Positions 23,858-33,119 of a stretch of DNA of 64,000 nucleotides are shown here, piece after piece. The stretch lies in NCBI GenBank assembly GCA_023052935.1, contig CM041295.1, positions 20,770,880 through 20,834,879 on the forward strand. Reading direction: 5' to 3'. The stretch comes from Piezodorus guildinii. Its lineage: Eukaryota; Arthropoda; Insecta; Hemiptera; Pentatomidae. How positions within the stretch are numbered: position 1 is the stretch's first letter; the number at the start of each line of letters is the position of its first letter. The position numbers were made by a program, and so were the translations under genes. Under the pieces are notes generated by a model, which saw only the letters and a program-made list of their open reading frames with translations, was not told where the DNA came from and did not search any database.

Positions 23858-24005
23858 CAAGTAAATGAATCCACTTCATTACAATTGAGTCTACATTATG
23901 AGATGGAACCAAACGTAATTTAGCAAATAATGTAAGCATTTGCTTTGCTGTAAGATCATCAATCAGAGCAGAAAATTGAGGACAGTAGCCCATGTATGAT
24001 AAGCA
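23858..24005 (-). CDS. ABCA: ABCA exon: NBD2 Q-loop
   Basis: 148-bp exon, acceptor TTGTTTTCAG, donor GTGAGT. It reads [20 protein letters not shown], then [19 protein letters not shown]...LT is the Q-loop segment of ABCA NBDs; the glutamine contacts the transmembrane domain. It ends with the first base of a Gly codon completed by the next exon (LLG-LEEYC). Confidence 0.96.
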
Positions 24006-24084
24006 CTGAAAACAAATAATAATAATATGTAAATATATAATTAAATATATTAATAATTAAGTTGTCCCAATACAAGAATAATAC

Positions 24085-24317
24085 TTTTTGTTTATTTTGC
24101 TCCAAAGAATAACTTTTGATAAATGCATTTCCTTGGGTCGGTGGAATCATTCCACTTAAAATACTAAATGTTGTAGTTTTACCAGCACCATTCACTCCTA
24201 AGAGACCAAAGCATTCTCCTTCCTTGCAAGTAAAACTAACATCATACACAGCGATCATTGAGCGAGAATATTTTTTTGCAATACTATCAACAATGACTAT
24301 AGGTGCTCCATCTTCAT
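24085..24317 (-). CDS. ABCA: ABCA exon: NBD2 Walker A
   Basis: 233-bp exon, acceptor GATTTACAG, donor GTATTA. It reads [18 protein letters not shown], then the strand before the P-loop ([19 protein letters not shown]) and the Walker A motif [10 protein letters not shown], then [15 protein letters not shown]. This is the ATP-binding start of the second nucleotide-binding domain; the [18 protein letters not shown] wording is typical of subfamily A. It ends in phase 0. Confidence 0.97.
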
Positions 24318-24969
24318 CTGTAAATCACAATATAATAACTATATTAATAAATTTTAGAGATTTAAAATGTTTATTAAGTTAGTAAATGCAAGGTTTTAAT
24401 TTTTTGTACTATTAAACTTAAAACCAACAAATACTGATTATTATTATGTTATAGATCAGTCAACATAACAGAACAAGTGATTTACATTTTATTTATATTG
24501 ATAGGCGACCTAGCCGACTGATCCCCTGACAAAAAAATCACGATTCGAAAATAATCAACCATACCCACCACCTTCCTCCTTAGTACCAATATCTTGATCT
24601 ACAGAAATAAATTAAATAATCTTTAATCATTTATGCCAACAATATTTTCAAATCGAAGTTTAAAATGTGATTTGCAGTAAATGTGGAGCACATGAAATGG
24701 ACCTGTCTCCACATCTAAACGAGTCTCCTCAACAACAGACACTTGGTTATGTTAGGCCTATATGAGAGAATGGAATCACCAGTTGGGCGACCACTACAGT
24801 CTCGAACCTCACAAAAATCTCTAGTATGCAAAATGGGAGGCTAAAAATTATGAGAGGGACAATAAAACCTTCTCATATTAAAATGGACGGCCTTACGAAA
24901 ATTTCTATAATTGAGAACAGGAGCCACATCTGCCATGAAAAAAAATTTATAAAAATCAGTGATCAAAAA

Positions 24970-25500
24970 ATCCTAGCTGAATAAAACAGTAAAGCACTTC
25001 CTACATCACTTTTAAGTAAGTGTCTGAAACCCATGGAGGGAGAGTGACTACAGAAGGATCAACTGTGGTAGAGGACAGCACCACAGGCTTAAATCTCCAA
25101 TATCACAAATTTTCTTAAAATCCAGGAAATCAAAAGCAAAGAGAATATGCCTGATATGCTCACAAAATCTCAATTCCACCAATATATAAATACTAGCAAC
25201 ACAAAAGGACAGTGGACATTTGTATTTGATAAATATACACACACACACACACACAAATTTGAGGGTACTTATAGTTCTTCGAGAGATTTGCGCACTATGG
25301 GGTTTCCAGGAAAGGGTTTGGTCAATAGTGAAACCTAGGTTTATGACTGAGGAACTGAAGGTAATTGGGTGAACATTTAGGATTAGGCTAGGCAAGTTGG
25401 TATTAGGGAGTTCAAGGTGGTGTGATGCGCAGTATATGGTAATATCAAGAACCTTCTTAGCCACTCCACAACTCCTCCCTCACCTGCCAGTGGTGGACTC
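24970..25500 (-). pseudogene. LINE-1-family fragment, degenerate
   Basis: The minus strand reads SSSVINLGFTIDQTLSWKPH, SAQISRRTISTLKF, equivalent to the post-RT block of the LINE-1 family (18,243; 56,250). It is interrupted by a (GT)n tract around 25,235. The LINE-C 5' end begins to its right. Confidence 0.65.
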
Positions 25501-25739
25501 TATCAAGCCAAGCAACCCAGCCTAAGGTGGTAGTAACTAACCCCTGTGGAGGACTGGGTTGGTGAACTAACAAGAGATGGGGGCCCATGTAAAAATTGGT
25601 GCTGTTGTTCCAAAACTCAGGTAATCTCTTTTACTGGGCTAATCACTCATAAAAGTGATTATAAGATTCAAAGTACTAAACAATGTCCTCAGATTCAATC
25701 AATCAAAACGGTTACGATGCAGTGCTCAAAAGGATTTAA

Positions 25740-27118
25740 GACTTGCTACTTGGAATATAAGAAGATTTACTGGTAAGGAGGTAGAAATTGTGGAAGAGAT
25801 GAAAACAAATCATTTGGATACATTGGGTATAAGCGAGGTGAAAAAGAAGGGGTGCGCAGAGATAAAGCTGCAAAGAAATTACACCCTATTGTACTCTGGG
25901 GTCCCAGTAGGAATCAGAGCTAAAGAAGGTGAAGGGATGGTCTCTGGTATTCTCCAAGATGATGGTCATTAACATTGAATTTTCCATTGGACAAAGCACC
26001 ATAATACAAGTATACGCCCCTACAGAAGACTCAGATATACTGGAAAAGGATCACTTCTATACCAACTTGGAAACAGAAGTGATCAAAGCATAAGAAAACA
26101 GAAGGGATGTCATAATTATGGGTAATTTCAATGCAAGAACAGGATGTGATTCCAACAGAGCCCATGGAGTGATGGGATACACGGAGGAGAAAATATTAAG
26201 AATAACAACGGCCAACATCTTATCAATTTCTGTATAAATCATAACCTATTGCTAGGAAATTCATTCTTTCCACACAAAAAAATGCATAAAATAACATTTG
26301 CTGTCCAAAAAAGAAATTAAAATAGCACAATTGATTATTTTTTATACAGCAGACAAATAAGAACATTTTTCACAGATGTAAAAGTGACAAGAGGAGGAGA
26401 AATAGGCTCTGACCACCGACTACTGCATCACTGACATGCAAATTATTCAGCCAAGGAAGATACCATGCACAATATACGAGAAAATTGATGAATCCAAACT
26501 TTTCATACCAGAAAATCAAGAGAAATACGCCAAAGAACTGGAACGAAAATTGAGAAAAAAATCAACATTAAAAGAAATGTGGACAGCATATGGGCAGAAA
26601 TGAAGAGACTGCAAAATTATTATGTGTTATCAAAAAATATTCAACTGGGGGAAAAAGAACAGATTAGTGGAGCGATCGGGTAAAGGCATTATTTCAAAGA
26701 AAGAAACAGGCTTGGAAAGAATACAATAGCAATAAATGCAATGAAACATGGGAACTGTATGTCAGAAGAAGAAAGGAGACAAAACTGGTCATAAGAATTG
26801 CAAAAAGAAAAGTTGGGAAGAATTAGGAAGAAACCATCAGGAAGACCCTAAAGATAACTCAAGAAAATTCTGGAAAAAGATTAAAGCATTAAAAGGCAAA
26901 AAATCTAAGCTGATCCGGAATATAAAAGATATATCAGGCAAAATGCTTTCAAAAGGTAAGGATAAAATAGACAGACAAAAACAGCACTACTTTCAAGTGT
27001 TTGAAGAAACTAGAAATGAAATGGAAGAGAAAAAAGAAGAACATCAGGAATATGATGAAACTGTGTGGGAAGGAGAAGCGGAAGCTGCAATGGAAATATT
27101 GAAAATAGGAAAAGCACC
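25740..27118 (+). pseudogene. LINE-C endonuclease and pre-RT region
   Basis: Frame pieces: LRLATWNIRRFTGKEVEIVE, LDTLGISEVKKKGCAEIKLQ (endonuclease start), IIQVYAPTED and VIIMGNFNARTGCDSN (catalytic region), then a Lys/Glu-rich segment DNSRKFWKKIKALKGKKS and EAAMEILKIGKAP just before the RT. ATWN...LGISE and GDFNA-like blocks are typical of RTE-type elements; here D is N in GNFNA. Multiple stops. Confidence 0.8.
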
Positions 27119-28040
27119 TGTAACATTTTGGAAAATTCGAAACACCTACTGAGATACGTGGGCGTCAATATTGGCATAATTGTAAAAAAAAAACACAAAA
27201 TGTCAAAAAAGTCTGTGGTTTTTGCTTCAATAACTATTTTGATGTGCAGTTTATTAAAAAAATATATAAGAAACAATCTTTTAGAGCATTAAATTTCTAA
27301 CAAGTTAGATGTATAAGATTTTTAAATTAAGAAGAAGAAATGTTGAAATAACGTTTTTACAGAAAGTGCTCTGTAAATAAAAAATAAAATACTCCGTTTT
27401 AATTAGATCTTCTAAACGTTATTGAAATATTATATTAAAACCATTACTGTTTATATTCTAGGAAAAGAAAAGCGTTTTCGCAACTAATAAGAACAAATTT
27501 CCAATATATTACTTTTATTTTAATTGATTAAAAAAAACAAAAACATTTGAATAATGCACGAACAACTTTAAATAAGATATAAAGCATTTTTGTTAGTTGT
27601 TTTTTCTTTTTTTAGTCTCAAATGCACTTAATGTATATAATGTATCACTTTGAGCGAAAGGCCGTGTATTCTCAAATTCGTCATTTTCCATGTTATATTC
27701 AATATTTGGCCTATTATTGCAGGATTCGAATCCGCAATAAAGACAGACAATAGAACATTGAAGTCTACCATCTATCTATAGGTGTGTCCATATCACCACC
27801 ATAAACAACAAACACTAGGAATTTTTCTTCAATAGCATGGATAAATAAACATTTTTCCAGTAGATGTTTATATTTAAAAGATCTTCTGGAGTAGAACATA
27901 TCTGCTATGCCAAGTGCCAGGTTTGCAGAAATACACATTACCTGTCCCTATAGCCATCACCTTACAGTTTTTTTTTACAATTTTGCCAATATTGACGCCC
28001 TGTATCTCAGTAGGTGTTTCGAATTTTCCAAAAAGTTACA
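27119..28040. mobile_element. Inverted-repeat element inside LINE-C
   Basis: About 75-bp terminal inverted repeats: left from TGTAACATTTTGGAAAATTC (27,119), right ending in GAATTTTCCAAAAAGTTACA (28,040). They share CGAAACACCTACTGAGATAC and GGCGTCAATATTGGC. No ORF lies between, so it is a non-autonomous DNA element or foldback. The right edge against LINE-C is unclear: 28,041-28,178 matches neither. No target duplication was identified. Confidence 0.75.
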
Positions 28041-28178
28041 TACCAAACATGTAGGAAATTTATTGTTCTTTAAAATTGCTAATGACAAAGTTTGCTCTAA
28101 AATGTCCAGGAAGAGAGTTAAAAGAGAAAAACTGAAAAAAGTGATTTTTTTTTAGAGGTTTTTTTCAAGATGGTGGAA

Positions 28179-28409
28179 AATGCACAAGGGTGAAAAATGT
28201 GAAAACTTGGGTTTTTAATGAGGGGAGCAGTACAAACAATTGTGCCTAAAAATTAAATTTACCCCGCCTTATTCAAGCCAACCCCCTTTTCTGATCTAAT
28301 TCTACTGGGCTACAAGACCATATCTTTGCTTTGAGTACCATAATGGAATAGGCATGGGAGCGAGACAAAAACATGTATCTGGCCTTCCTAGATATAAATG
28401 CAGCCTTTA
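28179..28409 (+). repeat. 231-bp direct duplication flanking LINE-B, left copy
   Basis: Aligns base for base with 30,563-30,793 with two mismatches (28,3xx G/A and 28,399-type T/G differences) and no gaps. It encodes LINE-C RT sequence (LQDHIFALSTIME, then DKNMYLAFLDI). The left copy abuts the ATAAT-repeat tail of LINE-B and the right copy abuts its 5' end, so it behaves as an exceptionally long target-site duplication. Confidence 0.92.
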
Positions 28410-28745
28410 TAATAATATAATAATATAATATAATAATAATGTTTATTAATATAATACTTTTTTTTTTTCTATAAATACAAAATAAAAACATTCTTGCTTT
28501 GGATTACTCCGTCAGCAGAGTTGCAAATAAAATAAATTGAAATAAAGAATACTTATCACATATCAAACTAATAAACAGATCAGTAAAGAAAATACCAATT
28601 ATAAACGTAAATTTTAATAAACTATAGGAATTACTGATTTAAATATCGAAAGTTAAATTTTTCAACAAAATGTCTTTCTTTTTCTTTTCTTTTTTTTTTT
28701 TTCCTTCTTAATTATAATTAAATTCTTGAACTAAAAAAGCTCTAT

Positions 28746-30041
28746 TTATAAAAATTTTACTAGGACAGTCCAGTTAGAGCCGTTTAAAAGATTAATGACT
28801 TCACTATCTGTTAACGTTGCACTATTCAAAAATTTGATTCTATATGGTTTTACTATAGGGCAGATGGCAATTAGGTGCTTAACATTTTCAACTTCTTTTA
28901 AATTACAAAGAGGGCATAGTTGACAAATATCAGTTCTGAACGGTTTATAATTTAAATTTAATAATTCTGCGCGGCTTTTTAGTATTAATTTTGCATCATT
29001 AAATGGCATAGAATATATATAACCCCTGCTTGAATTATAATTTAATTTAGGATATAGACCATGATGCGAGCCTTGTTTTGCATTCGATTCCGCATTTAAT
29101 ACTTCTTCCTTAGTTATATTACTAATAATATTGTCTATATTGGCTTCCCATATTGAGTTGATATTATCTTTGTTCACATTCGTATTAATATCATATTTGT
29201 CACACAAATACTTCCATGATTGAAACCAGTAGAGTTTTTTATTAATTATTTGTTTTGCAACAATTTTCGGTAATCTTGAATCTGGCAGCTTTAAAACTTT
29301 CAAAACATACTTTAAATGTAATTTTAATGTGTGCAAGTAAATATTTGAAACATTAAATTCTAAATTGAAAATATAATTTGGCGTATTTTCTGGGAGCGAA
29401 AATAGTTTTTTAATAAAGAATCTCTGTAATTTTTCGACGTGCTCGAATTTTTCAAAACCCCAAACTTGTGAGCCATAACACATGACCGATCTCGATAAGG
29501 CATTGAATACTTTAAACTTAGCAGAGACAGGTATATTATTGTTATTAAAAACGTTATGCCAAATACTGTTAATACCCAATTTCGCAGTAGATAGTTTTTC
29601 TTTCAGATGGTAGTTAAAGGATAAAGTAGGAGTTAGGTAGACACCTAAATATTTATATTTATCTACAACTTGAATTTGTTTACCACTATACTCCCAATTA
29701 CCCCTACACTTTCCACCTCTTTTCTTGCAAATCATAATTTTGGATTTATCGAGATTAACTTCTAGCCCCCAATTATCGCAATATACACTCAATTTATTAA
29801 TCATGACTTGTAATTTGACGGGGTCATCACTAATCAAAACAATATCATCAGCATACATCTGCATATTTACATTGAAATTTCCCAATTTTACACCTCCTCC
29901 TATTTCTTCGACCAAATCATTAATATAAATACTAAACAAGATTGGCGATAAAAGGCATCCTTGTTTTAAACCGCTTGGTGTGTCAAAAAACTCGGACATT
30001 CCTTCATTACCCCAAACAGCCGCACGCGTTTTGTCGTACAG
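28746..30041 (-). pseudogene. LINE-B RT C-terminal part
   Basis: A long open frame: KCLYDKTRAAVWGNEGMSEF, SGLKQGCLLSPILFSIYIND, catalytic MYADDIVLISDD, DKYKYLGVYLTP, and a C-terminal Cys/His cluster (CQLCPLCNLKEVENVKHLIA, then ICP). About 430 codons are still open, so this insertion is fairly young. The first residues of the computed frame (before KCLYDK) come from the foreign insert. Confidence 0.88.
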
Positions 30042-30053
30042 GCATTTAATTAA

Positions 30054-30295
30054 AACTTTTAAAAAAGCACAAACAGTGAGCCAATACAAGACAAGTAGCA
30101 GTGGCTATGAGATGTGAAAAATGTTCTAGCAAGGAATAAGTCTTGAAAATGGGGAAACAACCCCGAAACGTCGACTTGAATAAAAAAATGTTAAAGGACT
30201 AAAGAAATAAAAGGTTTAGATGATGAATGGAAGGTATTATGTGCTTTTTTAAAAGTTCCAATTAAGAAAACTTCCAAAAAAATTAAAAAAGAAAA
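30054..30295 (+). mobile_element. 242-bp PLE/retrozyme-like insert in LINE-B
   Basis: Flanked by a perfect 12-bp target-site duplication GCATTTAATTAA (30,042-30,053 and 30,296-30,307). It ends in an A-rich tail (AAAAAAATTAAAAAAGAAAA), so it was probably copied from RNA in plus orientation. An 18-bp inverted repeat (30,054-30,071 against 30,240-30,257) places part of the 5' end in reverse. It contains a hammerhead-like motif at 30,138-30,177 followed by GAATAAAAAAATG, the same order (motif then AATAAA) as in the PLE pLTRs. No coding capacity. Confidence 0.8.
30138..30177 (+). ncRNA. Hammerhead-like motif in the 242-bp insert
   Basis: Order: AAGTC, TTGAAAAT, GGGG-AAACAA-CCCC, GAAACGTC, GACTT. 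AAGTC/GACTT is a perfect 5-bp stem I, GGGG/CCCC a perfect 4-bp stem II, ACGT a palindromic stem III and C the base at the cleavage position. The core departs from CUGANGA at two positions (UUGAAAA), so activity is doubtful, but the geometry is that of a type-I hammerhead. Confidence 0.55.
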
Positions 30296-30562
30296 GCATT
30301 TAATTAAATTAACAAATTTGTTGGATATGCCACATTTATGTAACTTATAAAATAGTAAATCTCTCGGAATGGAGTCAAAAGCAGCTCTAAAGTCGATAAA
30401 AAACAAATAAATTCGGTTCACCTCTTCTAATTTTAGTTTGATTAAATTAGTTAGATTAAAAATATTATCTATTGTTGAATAACCTTTACGAAAACCCGCC
30501 TGGAATTCAGAAAGAACATTGTGCACTTCAAGCCAGAGTTGCAGCCTGTTTAATAATAATCC
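30296..30562 (-). pseudogene. LINE-B RT N-terminal part (5'-truncated)
   Basis: Reads CIGLLLNRLQLWLEVHNVLS, EFQAGFRKGYSTIDNIFNLT, IYLFFIDFRAAFDSIPRDLL, FVNLIKC. This joins in sequence to KCLYDK beyond the 242-bp insert, reconstructing the LINE junction. Confidence 0.88.
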
Positions 30563-31336
30563 AATGCACAAGGGTGAAAAATGTGAAAACTTGGGTTTTT
30601 AATGAGGGGAGCAGTACAAACAATTGTGCCTAAAAATTAAATTTACCCCGCCTTATTCAAGCCAACCCCCTTTTCTGATCTAATTCTACTGGGCTACAAG
30701 ACCATATCTTTGCTTTGAGTACCATAATGGAATAGGCATGGGAGCAAGACAAAAACATGTATCTGGCCTTCCTAGATATAAAGGCAGCCTTTAAGTCAGT
30801 TCTCAGAAAAGAGATCTGGAATGCACTAATAAAGATGAACATCCCAGAAGACCTTATCAAACCAATTTAGTATACTTATAAAAAGACACAAAAGGTATAA
30901 TAAGAATTAATGGGCTGGAATCTAAGAGCTTCAGGATGGATAGAGGAGTCAAACTGGGCAATGGTCTATGTCCCCTTCTCTTAATTATTTCCATGGATGA
31001 GATACCAAAAAATCTGTAATCGTAAAACAGCAAGAGCAATAATAGACAAATGGAATTTGAGAACGATACGATAAGTCCTTGTATACACGGATGATATTAT
31101 CCTTATAGCAGACTCAGCCGAAACACTACAGCAAGCCATTATGAAATGGGAAGCTGACCTAAGAAGAAAAGGAATGATGACAAATGAGCAAAAAAGCAAA
31201 GTTACGTAGATAGGGTGAGTTGCTGAAGACGGTTAGAGATGGTCAAAGAAAATGTGTACCTTGGAACAGTTGACGGAAGAAATGGAGAAATAGACCATGA
31301 AATAACTAGCAGAATACAAAAAGCTAATGGCATCTA
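30563..31336 (+). pseudogene. LINE-C RT, continuation (begins with right copy of 231-bp duplication)
   Basis: Reads GLQDHIFALSTIME, DKNMYLAFLDIKAAFKSVLR, KEIWNALIKMNIPEDLIKPI, IRINGLESKSFRMDRGVKLG, then a decayed catalytic region (YTDDIILIADSAETLQQ in shifted frame) and VYLGTVDGRNGEID. It is broken at TA 31,335-31,336 by the mariner insertion. Confidence 0.85.
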
Positions 31337-32622
31337 TTGGGTTGATGCAAAATTAATGCAGGTTTTTAGTAGGTATTGTAAATACGCCATATATTTACTT
31401 TAACCATATATATTTAATCAAAATAATTTCCATCTGAATCAATGCACTTTTGCCAACGTTCAACAAGCTTTCTTATTCCACCAGAAAAAAAATCCGAATC
31501 CCTGGACTCAATGAAATCACGAAAAGAATTTTCAATGTCGTCCTGGTTTTGAAAATTTTTCTCCCTCAAAAAGTTGTCCAGATGCCTGAAAAAGTGGAAG
31601 TCTGTAGGAGAGAGGTCAGGTGAATAAGGCGGATGTTGGAGAACTTCGTAGCCCAACTCGTGCAGTCGTCGAAGCGTTGGTTGTGCAACGTGTGGTCTGG
31701 CGTTATCGTGGAGCAGGATCGCCCCCTTCCGATTCATCAATGCTGGGCAAAGACGTTGCAATTTTTGATTCATGCTGTCAATTTCTTGACAGTACTTGTC
31801 AGCAGTTATAGTCTCACCTCGACTGAGAAAGCTGTAGTGAATAACACCAGCATTATACCACCAAACTGTGACCATAACCTTTTTTGGGTGCAGGTTGGGC
31901 TTCGAGAAAGGTTTTGGTTGTTCATCTTTGCCCAGCCATTGGCTAGAACGCCTTCTGTTGTCGTATAAGATCCATTTTTCATCGCACGTCACAATGCGAT
32001 CGAGAAATGGATCATTTTTATTGCGTGTCACAAGCATGGAGCAGATTTCAAAGCGGCGATTTTTTTGGTGGTTGTTTAATTGGTGTGGCACCCACTTGGC
32101 CAACTTTTTTACCTTACCAATTGCTTCCAAGTGGCGTACAACTGTGGATTGGTTCACACCGAGTTCCGCCGCCATTTCTCGTGTGGTTTTGGTTGGGTCT
32201 TCTTCCACTTTTGACCTCAGCTGGTCGTTGTCCAGAGCAAGATGACGGCCCCGACCTTCCTTGTCTTCGAGGTCGAAATCTCCTCTGCGAAACTTCTGGA
32301 ACCAACGCTGCACCGTGCACTCATTAATAGCCCCCTGACCCCACACTTCATTAATATAACGAGCCGTTTGCGCAGCGCTGCGCCCTAATTTAAATTCGTA
32401 AAAATAAATTTGACGAAAATCGCACTTTGACATTTTCGATTCAAGACCTTTGAACACACTGAACAAAACGATTTTACTAAACAAATTCATGGTGAAAGAG
32501 AGGGTATTAGATAAGGTTTGTTTTGGTATAATAATGATCAATGTTAGGATTAGCTTTGTTTACACAATTGGAATTAAGATATTGCAATAGAGGAAACCTC
32601 CATTAATTTCGCATCAGCCCAA
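31337..32622 (-). mobile_element. Mariner transposon, full length (1,286 bp)
   Basis: Terminal inverted repeats TTGGGTTGATGCAAAATTAA (left) and its near-complement at 32,594-32,622 match at about 26 of 29 positions. TA flanks both sides (31,335-31,336 and 32,623-32,624), the canonical target duplication. It carries one uninterrupted transposase gene on the minus strand. It splits LINE-C, and its intactness against the decayed host LINE shows it came late. Confidence 0.96.
31414..32433 (-). CDS. Mariner transposase, intact, DD34D
   Basis: Start chosen at the internal Met of MSKCDFRQIYFYEFKLG, giving 339 aa, the usual mariner size; an upstream in-frame ATG at 32,541 would add 36 atypical residues. 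Domains: two helix-turn-helix motifs (AAQTARYINEVWGQGAINEC; TTREMAAELGVNQSTVVRHL), the WVPHQL linker, then catalytic Asp in IVTCDEKWILYDN and LLHDNARPHVA and the third Asp in YSPDLSPTDFHFF, spaced DD34D. No stop or shift is seen. The HTH and linker wording is like the cecropia/Hsmar1 group. It cuts and pastes the element at TA dinucleotides. Confidence 0.95.
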   Translation of the reverse strand: MSKCDFRQIYFYEFKLGRSAAQTARYINEVWGQGAINECTVQRWFQKFRRGDFDLEDKEGRGRHLALDNDQLRSKVEEDPTKTTREMAAELGVNQSTVVRHLEAIGKVKKLAKWVPHQLNNHQKNRRFEICSMLVTRNKNDPFLDRIVTCDEKWILYDNRRRSSQWLGKDEQPKPFSKPNLHPKKVMVTVWWYNAGVIHYSFLSRGETITADKYCQEIDSMNQKLQRLCPALMNRKGAILLHDNARPHVAQPTLRRLHELGYEVLQHPPYSPDLSPTDFHFFRHLDNFLREKNFQNQDDIENSFRDFIESRDSDFFSGGIRKLVERWQKCIDSDGNYFD

Positions 32623-33115
32623 TATTATCAAATCTGTAATACTGTCATATGGAAATGAGAGGTAAAAAATAAAACAAAAATGACCATATACAACACGCTA
32701 TATGTTCTAACCCTACTATATGGATGTGAAAGCTGGGTCCCACTGGATCAGCACAAAAGCAGACTGACTGCATTCGAAATGAAATACCTAAGGAGAGTAG
32801 GTGGCTGAACCAGAAGAGACTACATCCGTAACAAACGGAAGATTAAAGTTAAAAACTATGGAACGTAAAGCGCTCAAATGGTTTGACCATGGAATGAAGA
32901 TGAAAGAGGAAAGGAAAGGGAGCCCCGAAAATTCCTCGAGGCAAGACTGACCTACAAGAAGCCAAGGGGTCGACCTCAAAAAACATGGTTGGATGAGATT
33001 GTCAGAATGAGTTAGAAGAGAGGCAAGCAGCTAGGTGCTTTGAGGATAATTGCCAAGGACCACCATGACTGGCAAAAATTGATAGATGAGGCCCCTACAC
33101 GCTGAAAGGCACCAT
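32623..33115 (+). pseudogene. LINE-C C-terminal part
   Basis: Reads YNTLYVLTLLYGCESWVPLD, MKYLRRVGG, DYIRNKRKIK and KKPRGRPQKTWLDEIVRM with stops, the standard end of RTE-like ORFs (YGCESW...PRGRP..TW). The element ends near 33,115, where an opposite-strand LINE-1 fragment starts. Confidence 0.82.
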
Positions 33116-33119
33116 GGAG

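Larger units (their letters stand above)
28410..30562 (-). mobile_element. LINE-B: 5'-truncated non-LTR retrotransposon
   Basis: Minus-strand LINE lying between the 231-bp duplicates. Its 3' end has an (ATAAT)n-type tail (28,410-28,445). It is truncated at the 5' end inside RT and interrupted by a 242-bp insertion at 30,054-30,295. The RT resembles LINE-A (AGFRKG, CPLC cluster), so both probably belong to related clades. Confidence 0.88.
25510..33115 (+). mobile_element. LINE-C: RTE-like retrotransposon, split by three insertions
   Basis: Plus-strand segments in order: 5' region and endonuclease (25,510-27,118), RT piece (28,179-28,409, duplicated at 30,563), RT continuation (30,563-31,336), C-terminal part (32,623-33,115). 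Insertions: inverted-repeat element 27,119-28,040, LINE-B with its internal insert, and mariner 31,337-32,622. All LINE-C frames are degenerate, making it the oldest layer of the stack. It fills the 10.2-kb ABCA intron, antisense to the gene. Confidence 0.85.

Noticed and set aside
11343..24317. Separate small ABC-transporter genes for the individual NBD fragments
   Set aside because: All fragments are on one strand, have splice signals and join in a single phase-consistent frame, so they are exons of one gene.
31620..32327. Several plus-strand ORFs of 60-125 aa
   Set aside because: Antisense shadows of the intact mariner transposase on the minus strand.
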